Origin: Acinetobacter sp. ANC 4204 | Lineage (GTDB): Bacteria; Pseudomonadota; Gammaproteobacteria; Pseudomonadales; Moraxellaceae | Length of the DNA stretch: 64,000 nt | Direction: 5' to 3' | Assembly: GCF_002135205.1 (NCBI RefSeq) | Contig: NZ_NEFZ01000010.1 | Span: forward strand, 124,001-188,000 | Shown here: in pieces, positions 8,419 through 17,228 of the stretch | How positions within the stretch are numbered: the stretch's first letter is position 1 | How the letters are laid out: every line of letters begins with the position of its first letter | Made by a program: the position numbers and the translations under genes | Notes under the pieces: generated by a model | What the model saw: only the letters and a program-made list of their open reading frames with translations | What the model was told of the DNA's origin: nothing | Database searches by the model: none

Positions 8419-9351
8419 TTAAACTCCCTCTTTAACAATTTGACGAACCGTTCCGCTGGTTTGATTACCGTAATAAACACCATATGTTTTTAGGTGATTC
8501 TCTTTACGATAACGCATTAACATACTTTCTAAGGCACTATCGACAAATTCGAGTTGTTCTAATTGGTTTAAATCGACAAAGGTTCCCGCAATGGCATCAT
8601 CTACTGGGGTATTACATAAGAATGAAATATATTGTTGTTGATTTTCAATATTTTCATAAACCGAATAAATGAAGCTAGCAGAAGCATCGGGCTGATATTG
8701 TTCAAAAATGCTTTCTAATGCTTGATCGGCACCATCTTTGCCGACCATGACATGTGGAATCGTCCATTTATGATCAGGCGTTTCTACCAAGAGAATTTTA
8801 TTTTCATGGCCAATAATGGCACTGATCACGACTTTCGGACCAGTAATGACTTCAGCAGAAAGTTTTGCTGGAGTGAAATAGCCGCCACGGTAATAGCCTA
8901 ATCCAGCAAAACCTGCCGATGCAAAATTTTCAACTTTACCAATTAAAATCGCATGATCACCCGCATCCACAATCTGATGCGTCGTGCAGTCAAACCATGC
9001 ACTTACTTGATCAATTAATGGGTTCTTGCAAGGGCTGGTTATCCATGCGAGATTTGCAAAACGGTCATCACTTGGGCGTGCAAAGGTATTTGAAATATCT
9101 TTTTGCTCTTCTGCCAAAATATTAATTGCAAAATGTGCAGCATCCGCAAAATTATGATAATTGCTTGATGTCTTGGCAATACTGACAAGCAGTAAAGCTG
9201 GGTCCAAAGACACCGAAGCAAAAGAGTTGGCAGTAAAACCTAGAGGCGTTCCATCCTCTTTACAGGTAGTGACTACGGTAACGCCAGTCATGAAAGACCC
9301 AAAAGCGTCGCGTAGTTCGCGCATTTTATTAACTACATCCTGTTCACTCAT
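8419..9351 (-). CDS. tgnB: Flavin reductase component with extra C-terminal domain (TgnB-like)
   Basis: The protein is about 310 residues and is the NAD(P)H:FMN reductase partner of the adjacent monooxygenase. I start it at the ATG at 9351 (MSEQDVVNKM), which has AGGAG 7 nt upstream. The longer open frame begins with TTG. Residues 1-165 form a flavin-reductase-like split barrel, with FMTGVTVVTTCKEDGTPLGFTANSF and later GYYRGGYF. The remaining 145 residues are an added domain. PKVVISAIIGHENKILLVE followed by TPDHKWTIPHV resembles a Nudix fold start, but the catalytic Nudix box is not recognisable. The extra domain may be regulatory or structural. Confidence 0.83.
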   Translation of the reverse strand: MSEQDVVNKMRELRDAFGSFMTGVTVVTTCKEDGTPLGFTANSFASVSLDPALLLVSIAKTSSNYHNFADAAHFAINILAEEQKDISNTFARPSDDRFANLAWITSPCKNPLIDQVSAWFDCTTHQIVDAGDHAILIGKVENFASAGFAGLGYYRGGYFTPAKLSAEVITGPKVVISAIIGHENKILLVETPDHKWTIPHVMVGKDGADQALESIFEQYQPDASASFIYSVYENIENQQQYISFLCNTPVDDAIAGTFVDLNQLEQLEFVDSALESMLMRYRKENHLKTYGVYYGNQTSGTVRQIVKEGV

Positions 9352-9379
9352 GTCGATACTCCTGTGATCGATCAGCAAC

Positions 9380-10171
9380 CTAAGCGGCTGTATTCAGCCA
9401 AGCTTGCATTGCCTGATTAACTTTTTCTGGTGCGGTTAAATTCACCATATGTCTTTCATTTTCAATAATAACGGCTGTTCCATTTGGCGCTTGATTCGCC
9501 ATTTGTTCGGTCATTTCTGCTGTTGAGTTTGGGTCGTCTGTCCCAGTTAAAACCAGTGCTGGGCAGGCAATTTTTGACCAACCATCTGCATAGGTTTCAT
9601 CTCCGCTGGCAAATGCTGAATATGCGGTGGTATACCCCAACAGATTTACACTTTCTAACCAAGATTTCACTTTTGCTGAAGCAATTTGTTCTAGTTCACT
9701 TTCACCAAACCAACGTTGTAACGGTGTTTCAACATCAATATGGCCATGCTTCAACTCTTCAGCACGTTGCATTACCGCTTGGCGAGCTTGAGGTGTTCTA
9801 CGGTATACCCCATTTAACACCGCCATACGTTTGACCAAATCAGGACGCGTGACACTAACACCTGCGGTAATCAGTGAGCCCATGGAGTGTCCAGCCAAAT
9901 TGACTGGACCTAAACCTAACGCACTAATAAATTCAATGGTCCAGTCGACAAAGTCTTGTAATGAGGCATCGACTGGTAATTGAGTACTTTGACCATGACC
10001 GGGCATATCCACTGAAATAACCCGATATTGGTTCGAAAAAAATTCGATTTGCGGGTACCATGCTTCCGCTTGCATACCGACTCCGTGAATGAGAACCAAA
10101 GGTTCTCCTTCACCTTGCTCAAAATAGTGAGCAATACGGTTATTTGACAGCTGCTGGGTTTTTGAGATCAT
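9380..10171 (-). CDS. tgnD: Alpha/beta hydrolase (TgnD-like, MFMS hydrolase)
   Basis: This is a 263-residue alpha/beta hydrolase. The oxyanion region is LVLIHGVGMQAEAW, the nucleophile elbow is GHSMG with Ser96, the acid is probably Asp212 or Asp213 (LTGTDDP), and the catalytic histidine is His241 (NERHMVN). In the known pathway TgnD splits MFMS into succinate semialdehyde, methylamine, formate and CO2. The start at 10171 overlaps the DUF1185 gene by 32 nt, so the two are translationally close. No other ATG precedes the conserved HGVG motif, which supports this start. Function is inferred from fold plus cluster. Confidence 0.83.
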   Translation of the reverse strand: MISKTQQLSNNRIAHYFEQGEGEPLVLIHGVGMQAEAWYPQIEFFSNQYRVISVDMPGHGQSTQLPVDASLQDFVDWTIEFISALGLGPVNLAGHSMGSLITAGVSVTRPDLVKRMAVLNGVYRRTPQARQAVMQRAEELKHGHIDVETPLQRWFGESELEQIASAKVKSWLESVNLLGYTTAYSAFASGDETYADGWSKIACPALVLTGTDDPNSTAEMTEQMANQAPNGTAVIIENERHMVNLTAPEKVNQAMQAWLNTAA

Positions 10172-10742
10172 GTCCTAACTCTTCTAAATCCTTGTAACGA
10201 TCACCAATACGGTGGTGTGGACGTCCTGTTGTCGCAGCACCAATTACAATCACAATTTCATCTGGTCCAGGTGCATCAGGGATGGCGAATTGCAACGTTA
10301 AATAATGTGAGCGGCGACCTTCATCATTTTTATCCATCATTGGAACTAAAATGGCTGCATTGGCTGGACCACGAGTATTGTTAAAGGCCAAGTACGATTT
10401 GGCTTCTACTGCACTGCGATAAGTGTTGCCAAAATGTAAGGTGTGAATAAGCGCTGAAGCATGTTCAAGTTCACCATTTAGCCCTACAACGGCACTTTTA
10501 CCAAACGCTTCAACGGCTGCACCAGAACCGACCTCATCAATAATTAATTTGGTTAAGTGTTCACTTAAAATGGGTGCGATACGACGGATTTCTGGGGTTA
10601 AGTTTTCAACATAGCCCTGTCCTGCCCATGGATTTTTAATGACTGCGGCGGCTGCAACCATTTTTAATGGTGTTGCGGCTTCTTTCGCGCCATCTACATA
10701 GGTGGTTTCTATATGAAGTACAGTTTTGCGTATCAGGTTCAT
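10140..10742 (-). CDS. DUF1185 'amino acid synthesis' family protein
   Basis: This 200-residue protein belongs to the AA_synth/DUF1185 family. Members are small, of unproven function, and structurally related to YjgF-like folds. It is the first gene of the tgn unit and follows a palindromic operator by about 40 nt. An AGGGAA ribosome-binding site precedes the ATG. The C-terminus shows PDEIVIVIGAATTGRPHHRIGDRYKDL. Its leading position suggests a real role in the pathway, perhaps as the conserved hypothetical protein reported to assist trigonelline degradation in A. baylyi. No catalytic residues can be named from the sequence. Confidence 0.8.
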   Translation of the reverse strand: MNLIRKTVLHIETTYVDGAKEAATPLKMVAAAAVIKNPWAGQGYVENLTPEIRRIAPILSEHLTKLIIDEVGSGAAVEAFGKSAVVGLNGELEHASALIHTLHFGNTYRSAVEAKSYLAFNNTRGPANAAILVPMMDKNDEGRRSHYLTLQFAIPDAPGPDEIVIVIGAATTGRPHHRIGDRYKDLEELGHDLKNPAAVK

Positions 10743-10781
10743 TGTTCTTCCCTGTTGAGTCGGTTAGTATTGTTATACATC

Positions 10782-10797
10782 TTATGGTATACCATAA
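10782..10797. promoter_or_regulatory. 16-bp palindromic operator in tgn divergent promoter
   Basis: TTATGGTATACCATAA is a perfect 16-bp palindrome, 40 nt upstream of the DUF1185 start and about 98 nt upstream of the GntR gene. It lies where the promoter of the minus-strand operon is expected. Its core recurs upstream of tgnE. The size and symmetry suit a FadR-type GntR dimer. Confidence 0.7.
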
Positions 10798-10894
10798 TAC
10801 ATAATGAAAAAAATGCAATACTTTGTTATGCTCTTTTCCAAAGAAAGTTATGTAACAAAATTGCGACTCACATATTTAGGTAAGATCGACTCTT

Positions 10895-11560
10895 ATGAAT
10901 CTTAAAATTGAAAATCCACCAGTCACCTTGCGTGAACTTTGTTTAGAGAAAGTTCGCAATGCGATTATTACGGGCTACTTTCCATCGGGCAAACGTTTGG
11001 TAGAACGGACATTATGTGAAGAGCTAGGGGTCAGTCGTTCTGTGGTCCGTGAAGTGATACGTTACCTTGAAGCAGAAGGCCTTGTTGAAATTTTGCCAAA
11101 CAAAGGCCCTATAGTTTCTTTACTGAATTGGGACATTGCTTCGCAAATTTATGAAATTCGATTGTTGCTCGAACAAAGTGCTGTAGCGGACTGTACTAAA
11201 AATCTTAATGATGCAACCCGTGAACGTTTAAAGGTTCTACTGGCCGAATTAGAACAAGATTTTGCAGCTGATGATATTAATCACATTATCGCAACATCTG
11301 CCAAACTCTATGAAACCATCTTTAACACGGCTAAACATTACATTGCGTGGGAAGTGGTACAACGTTTAAATGGTCGGATTAGCCGTTTACGTGCCATGAC
11401 TATGAAATCAACCAAGCGAGAAGTTTCGGGTTATCAACGAATTAAAAATATCTGCGAAGCCATTTATATTCATCAAGACCCCGATCGGGCAAAACAAGCC
11501 GTCGCTGAGCATATTGCGGAAGCCGCTGCAGTTGCTAAAAATGTTTTAGATCAGGCTTAA
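10895..11560 (+). CDS. tgnR: GntR-family (FCD-type) transcriptional regulator, likely TgnR
   Basis: This 221-residue regulator has a winged helix at about residues 8-72 (VRNAIITGYFPSGKRLVE, then ELGVSRSVVREVIRYLEAEG). An all-helical FCD ligand-binding domain follows (residues 85-215), including IYEIRLLLEQSAVADC and the C-terminal VAEHIAEAA. It is transcribed divergently from the tgn operon, and a perfect palindrome lies in the shared promoter. The likely effector is trigonelline or an early intermediate, with control of both the operon and tgnE. The tgnR name is by analogy with A. baylyi. Confidence 0.85.
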   Translation: MNLKIENPPVTLRELCLEKVRNAIITGYFPSGKRLVERTLCEELGVSRSVVREVIRYLEAEGLVEILPNKGPIVSLLNWDIASQIYEIRLLLEQSAVADCTKNLNDATRERLKVLLAELEQDFAADDINHIIATSAKLYETIFNTAKHYIAWEVVQRLNGRISRLRAMTMKSTKREVSGYQRIKNICEAIYIHQDPDRAKQAVAEHIAEAAAVAKNVLDQA

Positions 11561-11572
11561 AAGGAATTCGCC

Positions 11573-11857
11573 ATGACTGCTTACTGGATTGCACATGTAA
11601 CCATACATGACATGCAACAATACCAACACTATATGCAATTGGCCCCTGCTGCATTTCAGAAATATGGCGCTAAATTTTTGGCTCGTGGGGGTAACTCACA
11701 TAGCTTAGAAGGTCATGAATTTAGCCGTCATGTTGTAATTGAGTTTGCAGACTTAGCAACGGCACAAGCATGCTATGACTCCGAAGAATATAAAGCTGCT
11801 CGCCTCGCTCGTGAAGGCTGTGCCGATGTAATGATTAGTTTGGTTGAATCAGTCTAA
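11573..11857 (+). CDS. DUF1330 domain protein
   Basis: This is a 94-residue dimeric alpha+beta barrel protein of the DUF1330 family. It is recognised by AYWIAHVTIHDMQQYQHYM at the start, FLARGG and HVVIEFADLATAQACYDSEEYKAAR. The gene begins 12 nt after the GntR stop codon, with AAGGAATTCGCC before the ATG, so the two are co-transcribed. DUF1330 proteins often accompany catabolic clusters, but their reaction is unknown. A helper role in trigonelline breakdown is conceivable and unproven. Confidence 0.85.
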   Translation: MTAYWIAHVTIHDMQQYQHYMQLAPAAFQKYGAKFLARGGNSHSLEGHEFSRHVVIEFADLATAQACYDSEEYKAARLAREGCADVMISLVESV

Positions 11858-11947
11858 CTGTCTGAATAATTTTATATTCTTAATCAATTGAACACTCGAA
11901 GACAGATTATGTTCTTTCATGGGCTAATATTGAATTTTCGTTTTAGC

Positions 11948-12015
11948 ATATAGCCAATACCGATCTGAACATTAGGTTGGGGAAAATGATCAAATCGGTA
12001 TTTGATTGGCTATAT
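11948..12015. repeat. Imperfect inverted repeat between convergent genes
   Basis: ATATAGCCAATACCGAT (11948-11964) is repeated in inverse orientation at 11994-12015 with a 4-nt insertion. The arms are about 29 nt apart, in the gap between the DUF1330 and soxG genes. There is no U-tract. It may mark the end of both transcripts. Confidence 0.45.
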
Positions 12016-12019
12016 CGGT

Positions 12020-12688
12020 TTAGAAGATGGCTTCAATACCTGCCACCTGCCCATCAAATTCGTCAATTGCATCAATCAAGACGTCCCAGAGGTATAAAGC
12101 AGCCGCACGGTCACACAGCAGATTAAACTTTTGGGTTTGAGCATCACTGACATTAATCACAATCGCATTAATCCGTGCAATAGAGGTCTGCGCTATTTGT
12201 CCCACTGCAAATTCTTCCTGATGCAAATTCACGCCACAAAGTTTTGCCATGACCAGCGCTACATGCTGCCCTGTTAACTGAATCCATGCATGACTGTCTT
12301 GACGCGGCAATAAATAGTTTGCCCGCTCATCCAACGTCCAGCCTTGTTCAAGCTGGCTGACACGTTCACCAAAGTCATGCAGTGAACCCAATATACAATA
12401 TTCAGTGAAGGATAAGCGCGTAACCCAACTACCATCCTCTTGCTCTAATGCCTGATTCGGCTTTTCTGGTAATGTAAAACCATAGGAATTTAGATATTCT
12501 GCTGCATCTTGCCCACGAAAACCGACTCGAGATAAATTGGTTAAATCGACGATTGCACACTGCTGAATCTGTTTTTCTGCGGCTATATCTATATCTTTTA
12601 AAAATTGTTTACCCAAGCCAAAAGTTTGATAGGACGCAGTCGTACTTTTCGCAATCGGGCTACGTTCCACTTCGTATAATGTGTTCAT
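12020..12688 (-). CDS. soxG: Sarcosine oxidase gamma subunit-like protein
   Basis: The 222-residue protein resembles SoxG, the small GcvT-like subunit of heterotetrameric sarcosine oxidase, and like it lacks an obvious catalytic centre. Key features are LTNLSRVGFRGQDAAEYLNSYGF near the N-terminus and later YLLPRQDSHAWIQLTG. It is the last gene of purU-folD-soxBDAG, 2 nt after soxA, with an AGGAG ribosome-binding site in front of the ATG. Together with SoxA, SoxB and SoxD it should form the cytoplasmic complex. N-methylglutamate dehydrogenase has the same architecture and is a possible alternative. Confidence 0.8.
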   Translation of the reverse strand: MNTLYEVERSPIAKSTTASYQTFGLGKQFLKDIDIAAEKQIQQCAIVDLTNLSRVGFRGQDAAEYLNSYGFTLPEKPNQALEQEDGSWVTRLSFTEYCILGSLHDFGERVSQLEQGWTLDERANYLLPRQDSHAWIQLTGQHVALVMAKLCGVNLHQEEFAVGQIAQTSIARINAIVINVSDAQTQKFNLLCDRAAALYLWDVLIDAIDEFDGQVAGIEAIF

Positions 12689-12690
12689 AT

Positions 12691-15606
12691 TTAAATCTCC
12701 TGACGTTGGTTTTTCGGATCATAGAAAGGGGCTTTTACCACCGTCGCATGCACCACATGACCTTTTTCTACCCGAATCGGGAATTGCTGTCCAATTTCAC
12801 TTTGCTCGATGCCGACATAAGCCATGCCAATAATTTGATTTAGCGTAGGCGAGTATTCACATGAGGTAATATTTCCAGAAATATCATTACCATCCAATAC
12901 AATATGACCTTCAAGTGGCTTTTCTTGAGTTTTATCTAAAACAAAAGAGACCAATTTACGTTTTAAATTTTGTGCCTCTAAAATTTCAATGGATCGTTTA
13001 CCCACAAACCAAGGTTTACTCCGTGCCACTGCCCAACCCAAATCAACTTCTTGAGGATGAGTCATACCATCGGTATCTTGGCTAATGATGATATGGCCTT
13101 TTTCTAAACGTAACAGACGTTGGCTTTCTACCCCAAATGGTCGCATGTCAAAGTCTTGACCTGCTTGCATCAGTTTATCCCACATAAATTCACCATAGCG
13201 TGCGGGAAAGTGGATTTCATAGCCCAATTCACCCACAAATCCAACCCGTAAAATACGGACTGGAATGCCATAAATGGTTCCTACACGAAGTCCTAAATAT
13301 GGAAAAGCTGCATTGGATAAGTCCACATCCTGACAAACCATTTGCATCACTGCACGTGAGTTTGGCCCCGCAATATTCACCGCTGCAAGTGCTGTAGTGA
13401 CATTGGTAATATCCACATTCAAACGCCATTGCACATTCCACTTCAGCATTTGTTGATAGATTCGATCTACACCACTGGTGGTGGCTGTCACGTAAAAATG
13501 ATTTTCACTGAGGCGCCCTGCAACCCCATCATCAATCACCACACCATCTTCATTCGCCATAACCGCATAGCGGGTTTTACCCACAGGCAACTTGGCGAAT
13601 CCAAAGGTATAGAGGCGATTTAAGAATTCAGCACTGTCTGAACCACGAATCTCTAAGCCACCCAAAGTCGATACATCAATCATGCCGACATTTTGGCGCA
13701 CATTCAGCACTTCACTTTCGATGTTTTGCAGACGTTTATTGGCATCACCGTAAAATGCAGGACGTTGCCAATTACCCGCGGGCATCATTTTTGCGCCTGC
13801 TTCAATATGACGTGCATGCATTGGGGTTTGACGGTACGGATCAAATCTACGTCCCGCAACATGCGCGAGTTTTTCTGCGGTAAATGGTGGACGTGCAGTG
13901 GTTACACCTGTTTCACTGACACTACGATCTGTCGATTTCGCCACTAAACGCGCAGTTGGTAAGGCTGAATGACGACCTTGCGATGGCCCCATACCAACAG
14001 TTGAAAAACGCTTAACCAATTGCACATCACGATAGCCGCTCTTGGTGGCATTCACGATATCTTTAATTTGTAAATCTTCATCAAAATCGACAAATTCTTT
14101 GCCTTTAGGGTGACTAAAGATCGGCCAAGGAAAATTCACATCTTGATCAGAGAATTGTTGCAACGATAAACCCTCATCAGCTTGCTCCAACGCTCGTGTA
14201 GCCGCCAATTTTGCAGTTTGTTGTGCATTTTCTAGAACATGCTCAAGCTTATGTATCCCATTCACTGAACCTGCAACATACAGTCCTTTGGGTAAACCAG
14301 AAAGGGTAAATTCAGCTTTGTGATCATCATAACTAAGCTTGGCACCCGCCTGACAAAGCAACTGATACACTGGCATATAACCCGAGGACATACACAGTAC
14401 ATCACATGGGATTGTTTGAGACTCTGTGCCGACTTCTCCTTCAGAGATAATCTTACGAATATCAACACCCGTTACACGATGCATATGTTTTTCATGGAGT
14501 GCTTCGTAAACGGTACTGCCCATATAGCACGGGATTTTTTTGGCTTTGAGTGCTCCGTAAAGTGCAGCATCCTTCGCGGTTTCTCGCATGTCGACCAAGG
14601 CCACAACATTTAAGCCGGCATCAATTAAATCCAGTGCAGCCAAATAGCCATCATCATTACCTGTCAAAATCGTAATCTTCTGACCCGGTTGAACAGCATA
14701 GAGTTTCATTAAACGCTGCACCGCACTGGTTAAAATCACCCCCGGTAAATCATTATTTCGAAATACCACAGGTTGATCAAAGCTACCACTTGCCACAATA
14801 CATTGCTTCGCGCGGACTTTATATAAACGCTTGCCTTGAATCACAGGCAGATAATGATCGGTAAACCATGCATTACAGATGGACTCCGTCATTACGGTAA
14901 TATTGGCATGCTGCTCGACTGCACTCAGTAGTTGTTGACGTAAAGCATTGGCTTTTTCACCTTTAAGGTCGAAACGTGCATAGTTCAGGCTACCACCGAG
15001 AATTTTATCTTGCTCAATTAGCAATACCTTTGCGCCAGCATCTGCTGCACTGAGCGCTGCTTGCAGCCCCGCTGGACCAGCACCCACAATCGCGATATCG
15101 GTAAATAAATAAGCCTTGTCGTAATATTCAGGTTCAAAATTGAGGTCCAATACCCCTAAACCTGCTTTTTTACGAATGATTGGTTCCCAAAGTTTCCACA
15201 CGCCTTTCGGTTTATAAAACGAGCGATAATAGAACCCGACAGGCATAAATTTGGAAAATCTTCCTAAAAATGCGTCCGAGTCTTTCATCAGGGAACCTGA
15301 GAAATTTTGCCCACTAGAAACCAATCCAGAATGAATGATTGTCGTATCTGCTAACACATTGGCTTCATGTGGCAATTGGATTAAGGTATTGGCATCTTGA
15401 CCAGCCATCGTGAGTGGCGCACGTGGACGATGGTACTTAAACGAACGGGACATCACCCAACGCTGGTTGGCAATCAAGGCACTGGCGATGCTATCCCCTG
15501 CGAAACCTTTAAATTTTTCAGCGTCAAATTCGAATTCAATTTCTTGGCTACGATCAAGTAATGTACCGTAAGGCAAAGGGAGTCGGGGTAAGTTTAAATT
15601 GCTCAT
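12691..15606 (-). CDS. soxA: Sarcosine oxidase alpha subunit-like protein
   Basis: At 971 residues it matches SoxA in size and layout. The N-terminal ferredoxin-like segment (about 20-100) includes FAGDSIASALIA and SRSFKYHRPRAP. A dinucleotide-binding domain starts at VGAGPAG (175-180). The C-terminal half (about 590-960) is a GcvT-like tetrahydrofolate-binding domain with GMIDVSTLGGLEIRG and VGFVGELGYEIHF. In the complex it accepts the C1 unit from the demethylated amine onto tetrahydrofolate, giving methylene-THF. It overlaps soxD by 4 nt (ATGA). Substrate specificity (sarcosine versus another N-methyl amino acid) cannot be fixed here. Confidence 0.88.
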   Translation of the reverse strand: MSNLNLPRLPLPYGTLLDRSQEIEFEFDAEKFKGFAGDSIASALIANQRWVMSRSFKYHRPRAPLTMAGQDANTLIQLPHEANVLADTTIIHSGLVSSGQNFSGSLMKDSDAFLGRFSKFMPVGFYYRSFYKPKGVWKLWEPIIRKKAGLGVLDLNFEPEYYDKAYLFTDIAIVGAGPAGLQAALSAADAGAKVLLIEQDKILGGSLNYARFDLKGEKANALRQQLLSAVEQHANITVMTESICNAWFTDHYLPVIQGKRLYKVRAKQCIVASGSFDQPVVFRNNDLPGVILTSAVQRLMKLYAVQPGQKITILTGNDDGYLAALDLIDAGLNVVALVDMRETAKDAALYGALKAKKIPCYMGSTVYEALHEKHMHRVTGVDIRKIISEGEVGTESQTIPCDVLCMSSGYMPVYQLLCQAGAKLSYDDHKAEFTLSGLPKGLYVAGSVNGIHKLEHVLENAQQTAKLAATRALEQADEGLSLQQFSDQDVNFPWPIFSHPKGKEFVDFDEDLQIKDIVNATKSGYRDVQLVKRFSTVGMGPSQGRHSALPTARLVAKSTDRSVSETGVTTARPPFTAEKLAHVAGRRFDPYRQTPMHARHIEAGAKMMPAGNWQRPAFYGDANKRLQNIESEVLNVRQNVGMIDVSTLGGLEIRGSDSAEFLNRLYTFGFAKLPVGKTRYAVMANEDGVVIDDGVAGRLSENHFYVTATTSGVDRIYQQMLKWNVQWRLNVDITNVTTALAAVNIAGPNSRAVMQMVCQDVDLSNAAFPYLGLRVGTIYGIPVRILRVGFVGELGYEIHFPARYGEFMWDKLMQAGQDFDMRPFGVESQRLLRLEKGHIIISQDTDGMTHPQEVDLGWAVARSKPWFVGKRSIEILEAQNLKRKLVSFVLDKTQEKPLEGHIVLDGNDISGNITSCEYSPTLNQIIGMAYVGIEQSEIGQQFPIRVEKGHVVHATVVKAPFYDPKNQRQEI

Positions 15607-15935
15607 GTTAATGACTCCTTCTGTTGCTGTGCGACAGCTGTTTTTTTACTTTCTACGGCTACAAATTCAACGCGCGTATTAAAAATTTCTTTGGCATCAA
15701 AAGTTCGGATAATTTCATCTGTTACGGTATGGCGTTCTGCGATAAACCAGTAACTACTGGGGGTATGCATCCACCATTCACGTACAATTCCTGCGGTGTT
15801 ATCGCTATTAAAAACGTAGTCTGCCCATTCAATATCGGTACAGGTATTTTGATCTGGCATCTGTTTGACTTCACCGCCATAGGTAAATTCACTGATGTTA
15901 CGAGGTCCATTCAAAGGACAATGCATAATTTTCAT
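15603..15935 (-). CDS. soxD: Sarcosine oxidase delta subunit-like protein, zinc site incomplete
   Basis: This small subunit of 110 residues begins MKIMHCPLNGPRN. Classical SoxD has CPxCG here and binds zinc through two N-terminal cysteines plus a later His and Cys. In this protein Cys6 remains but the second position is Asn9. His57 is kept (WWMH), and the last ligand position reads Ser61. Two of four ligands are therefore missing, so zinc is probably not bound in the standard way. The rest of the fold (EFTYGGEV, WADYVFNSDNTAG, ERHTVTDEI) is normal. AGGAG precedes the ATG, and the gene overlaps soxA by 4 nt. Confidence 0.82.
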   Translation of the reverse strand: MKIMHCPLNGPRNISEFTYGGEVKQMPDQNTCTDIEWADYVFNSDNTAGIVREWWMHTPSSYWFIAERHTVTDEIIRTFDAKEIFNTRVEFVAVESKKTAVAQQQKESLT

Positions 15936-15947
15936 CTGATATTCTCC

Positions 15948-17186
15948 TTAATGGCTCGCAGCCGTTGCACCCATTTCATTCACTTGTTGGAAGCGACTAA
16001 AACGTTCTAATTCAAAAGGTTTAATCATTTCTGGTGTGCGACCTGTCGCCACCATTTCTGCCATGGTTTTTCCACAAATTGGCGTTGCCTTAAAGCCCCA
16101 AGTGCCCCAACCTGCATCCAAGTAATAATTGTCATAAGGCGATTTACCCATAATCGGGCTATAGTCTGGTGTCATGTCGGTGATGCCCGCCCATTGACGC
16201 ATCAGTTTGGCATTGGCCATAAAGGGGAACATTTCAATTGCATGGGCAAGTAAACTTTCTTTTAAATCTAAAGTTGAACGCGTGTTATAGAGCGGATAAG
16301 GATCGGAACCGCCACCAAATACAATTTCCCCACGGCTGGTTTGTTGCACATAACAATGCAAAGCCGAAGAACTCACCAAAGGATTCAGGAAGGGTTTAAA
16401 CGGTTGCGTGACCATGGCTTGTAAGGGATAAGTATGAATCGGTGCACGAATTTTCAACTTATTCATTAAAATAGAGGATGCTCCTGCAATCGCCTGAACA
16501 ATACAGCCGCATTGCACTGTGCCACGATTGGTTTTCACAGCAGTAACTTTATTATTCTCGATCACAAAGTCTTGTACTTCAGTTAACTGATGAATTTCTA
16601 CCCCACGTTTGGCTGCTTCTTTGGCATAACCCCAAGCAACGGCATCATGTCGTGCGGTTGCACCATCGATATGCCATAGGCCTGCTAGAACGGGTAAATG
16701 TCCTGGGTCTAAATTCAAGCAAGGAACGAGTTCTTTAATTTGTTGGCGGTCAATCATTTCTGTCCGACCACCAAAATGCTTATTCACTTCTGCGCGCTGA
16801 CGGAATGCGCGCACCGTTGAATCTGTATGCGCTAAAGTCAATTGCCCGCGTTCAGAGTACATAATGTTAAAGTCAAACTCATTCGAGAGATCTTTAAACA
16901 TACGTACCGATTCAGCATAAAATTTCACACCTTCAGAAGTTAAATAGTTCGAACGAATAACAGCAGTATTTCGCGCTGTATTACCACCACCAAGGTAGGA
17001 CTTTTCCAATACCGCAATATTGGTAATCCCATGATATTTAGATAAATAATAGGCTGTTGCTAAACCATGACCACCGCCACCAATAATGACAACATCATAG
17101 TGTGATTTCAGCTCCTTCGGTGGAGGTAAATCCACTTCCACTGGATATTCATTACTTAATCCATACTTCAGTAGGCTAAATGGCAT
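15948..17186 (-). CDS. soxB: Sarcosine oxidase beta subunit-like flavoprotein
   Basis: This is the FAD-containing subunit that oxidises the N-methyl amine. I begin it at the ATG at 17186 (MPFSLLKYGL), which has a strong GGAGG 8 nt upstream. The open frame runs 10 residues further. The 412-residue product matches the family size. The FAD motif DVVIIGGGGHGLATAYYLSK is followed by GGGNTARNTAVIRSNY, and the C-terminus has the DAGWGTWGFKATP stretch. It differs noticeably from Pseudomonas SoxB between these anchors, so sarcosine is the default but not the only possible substrate. N-methylglutamate dehydrogenase subunit A is similar. Confidence 0.85.
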   Translation of the reverse strand: MPFSLLKYGLSNEYPVEVDLPPPKELKSHYDVVIIGGGGHGLATAYYLSKYHGITNIAVLEKSYLGGGNTARNTAVIRSNYLTSEGVKFYAESVRMFKDLSNEFDFNIMYSERGQLTLAHTDSTVRAFRQRAEVNKHFGGRTEMIDRQQIKELVPCLNLDPGHLPVLAGLWHIDGATARHDAVAWGYAKEAAKRGVEIHQLTEVQDFVIENNKVTAVKTNRGTVQCGCIVQAIAGASSILMNKLKIRAPIHTYPLQAMVTQPFKPFLNPLVSSSALHCYVQQTSRGEIVFGGGSDPYPLYNTRSTLDLKESLLAHAIEMFPFMANAKLMRQWAGITDMTPDYSPIMGKSPYDNYYLDAGWGTWGFKATPICGKTMAEMVATGRTPEMIKPFELERFSRFQQVNEMGATAASH

Positions 17187-17228
17187 GGCGTAATCCTCCG
17201 CGGTGCGATGTAGCACCTATCAAAAATT

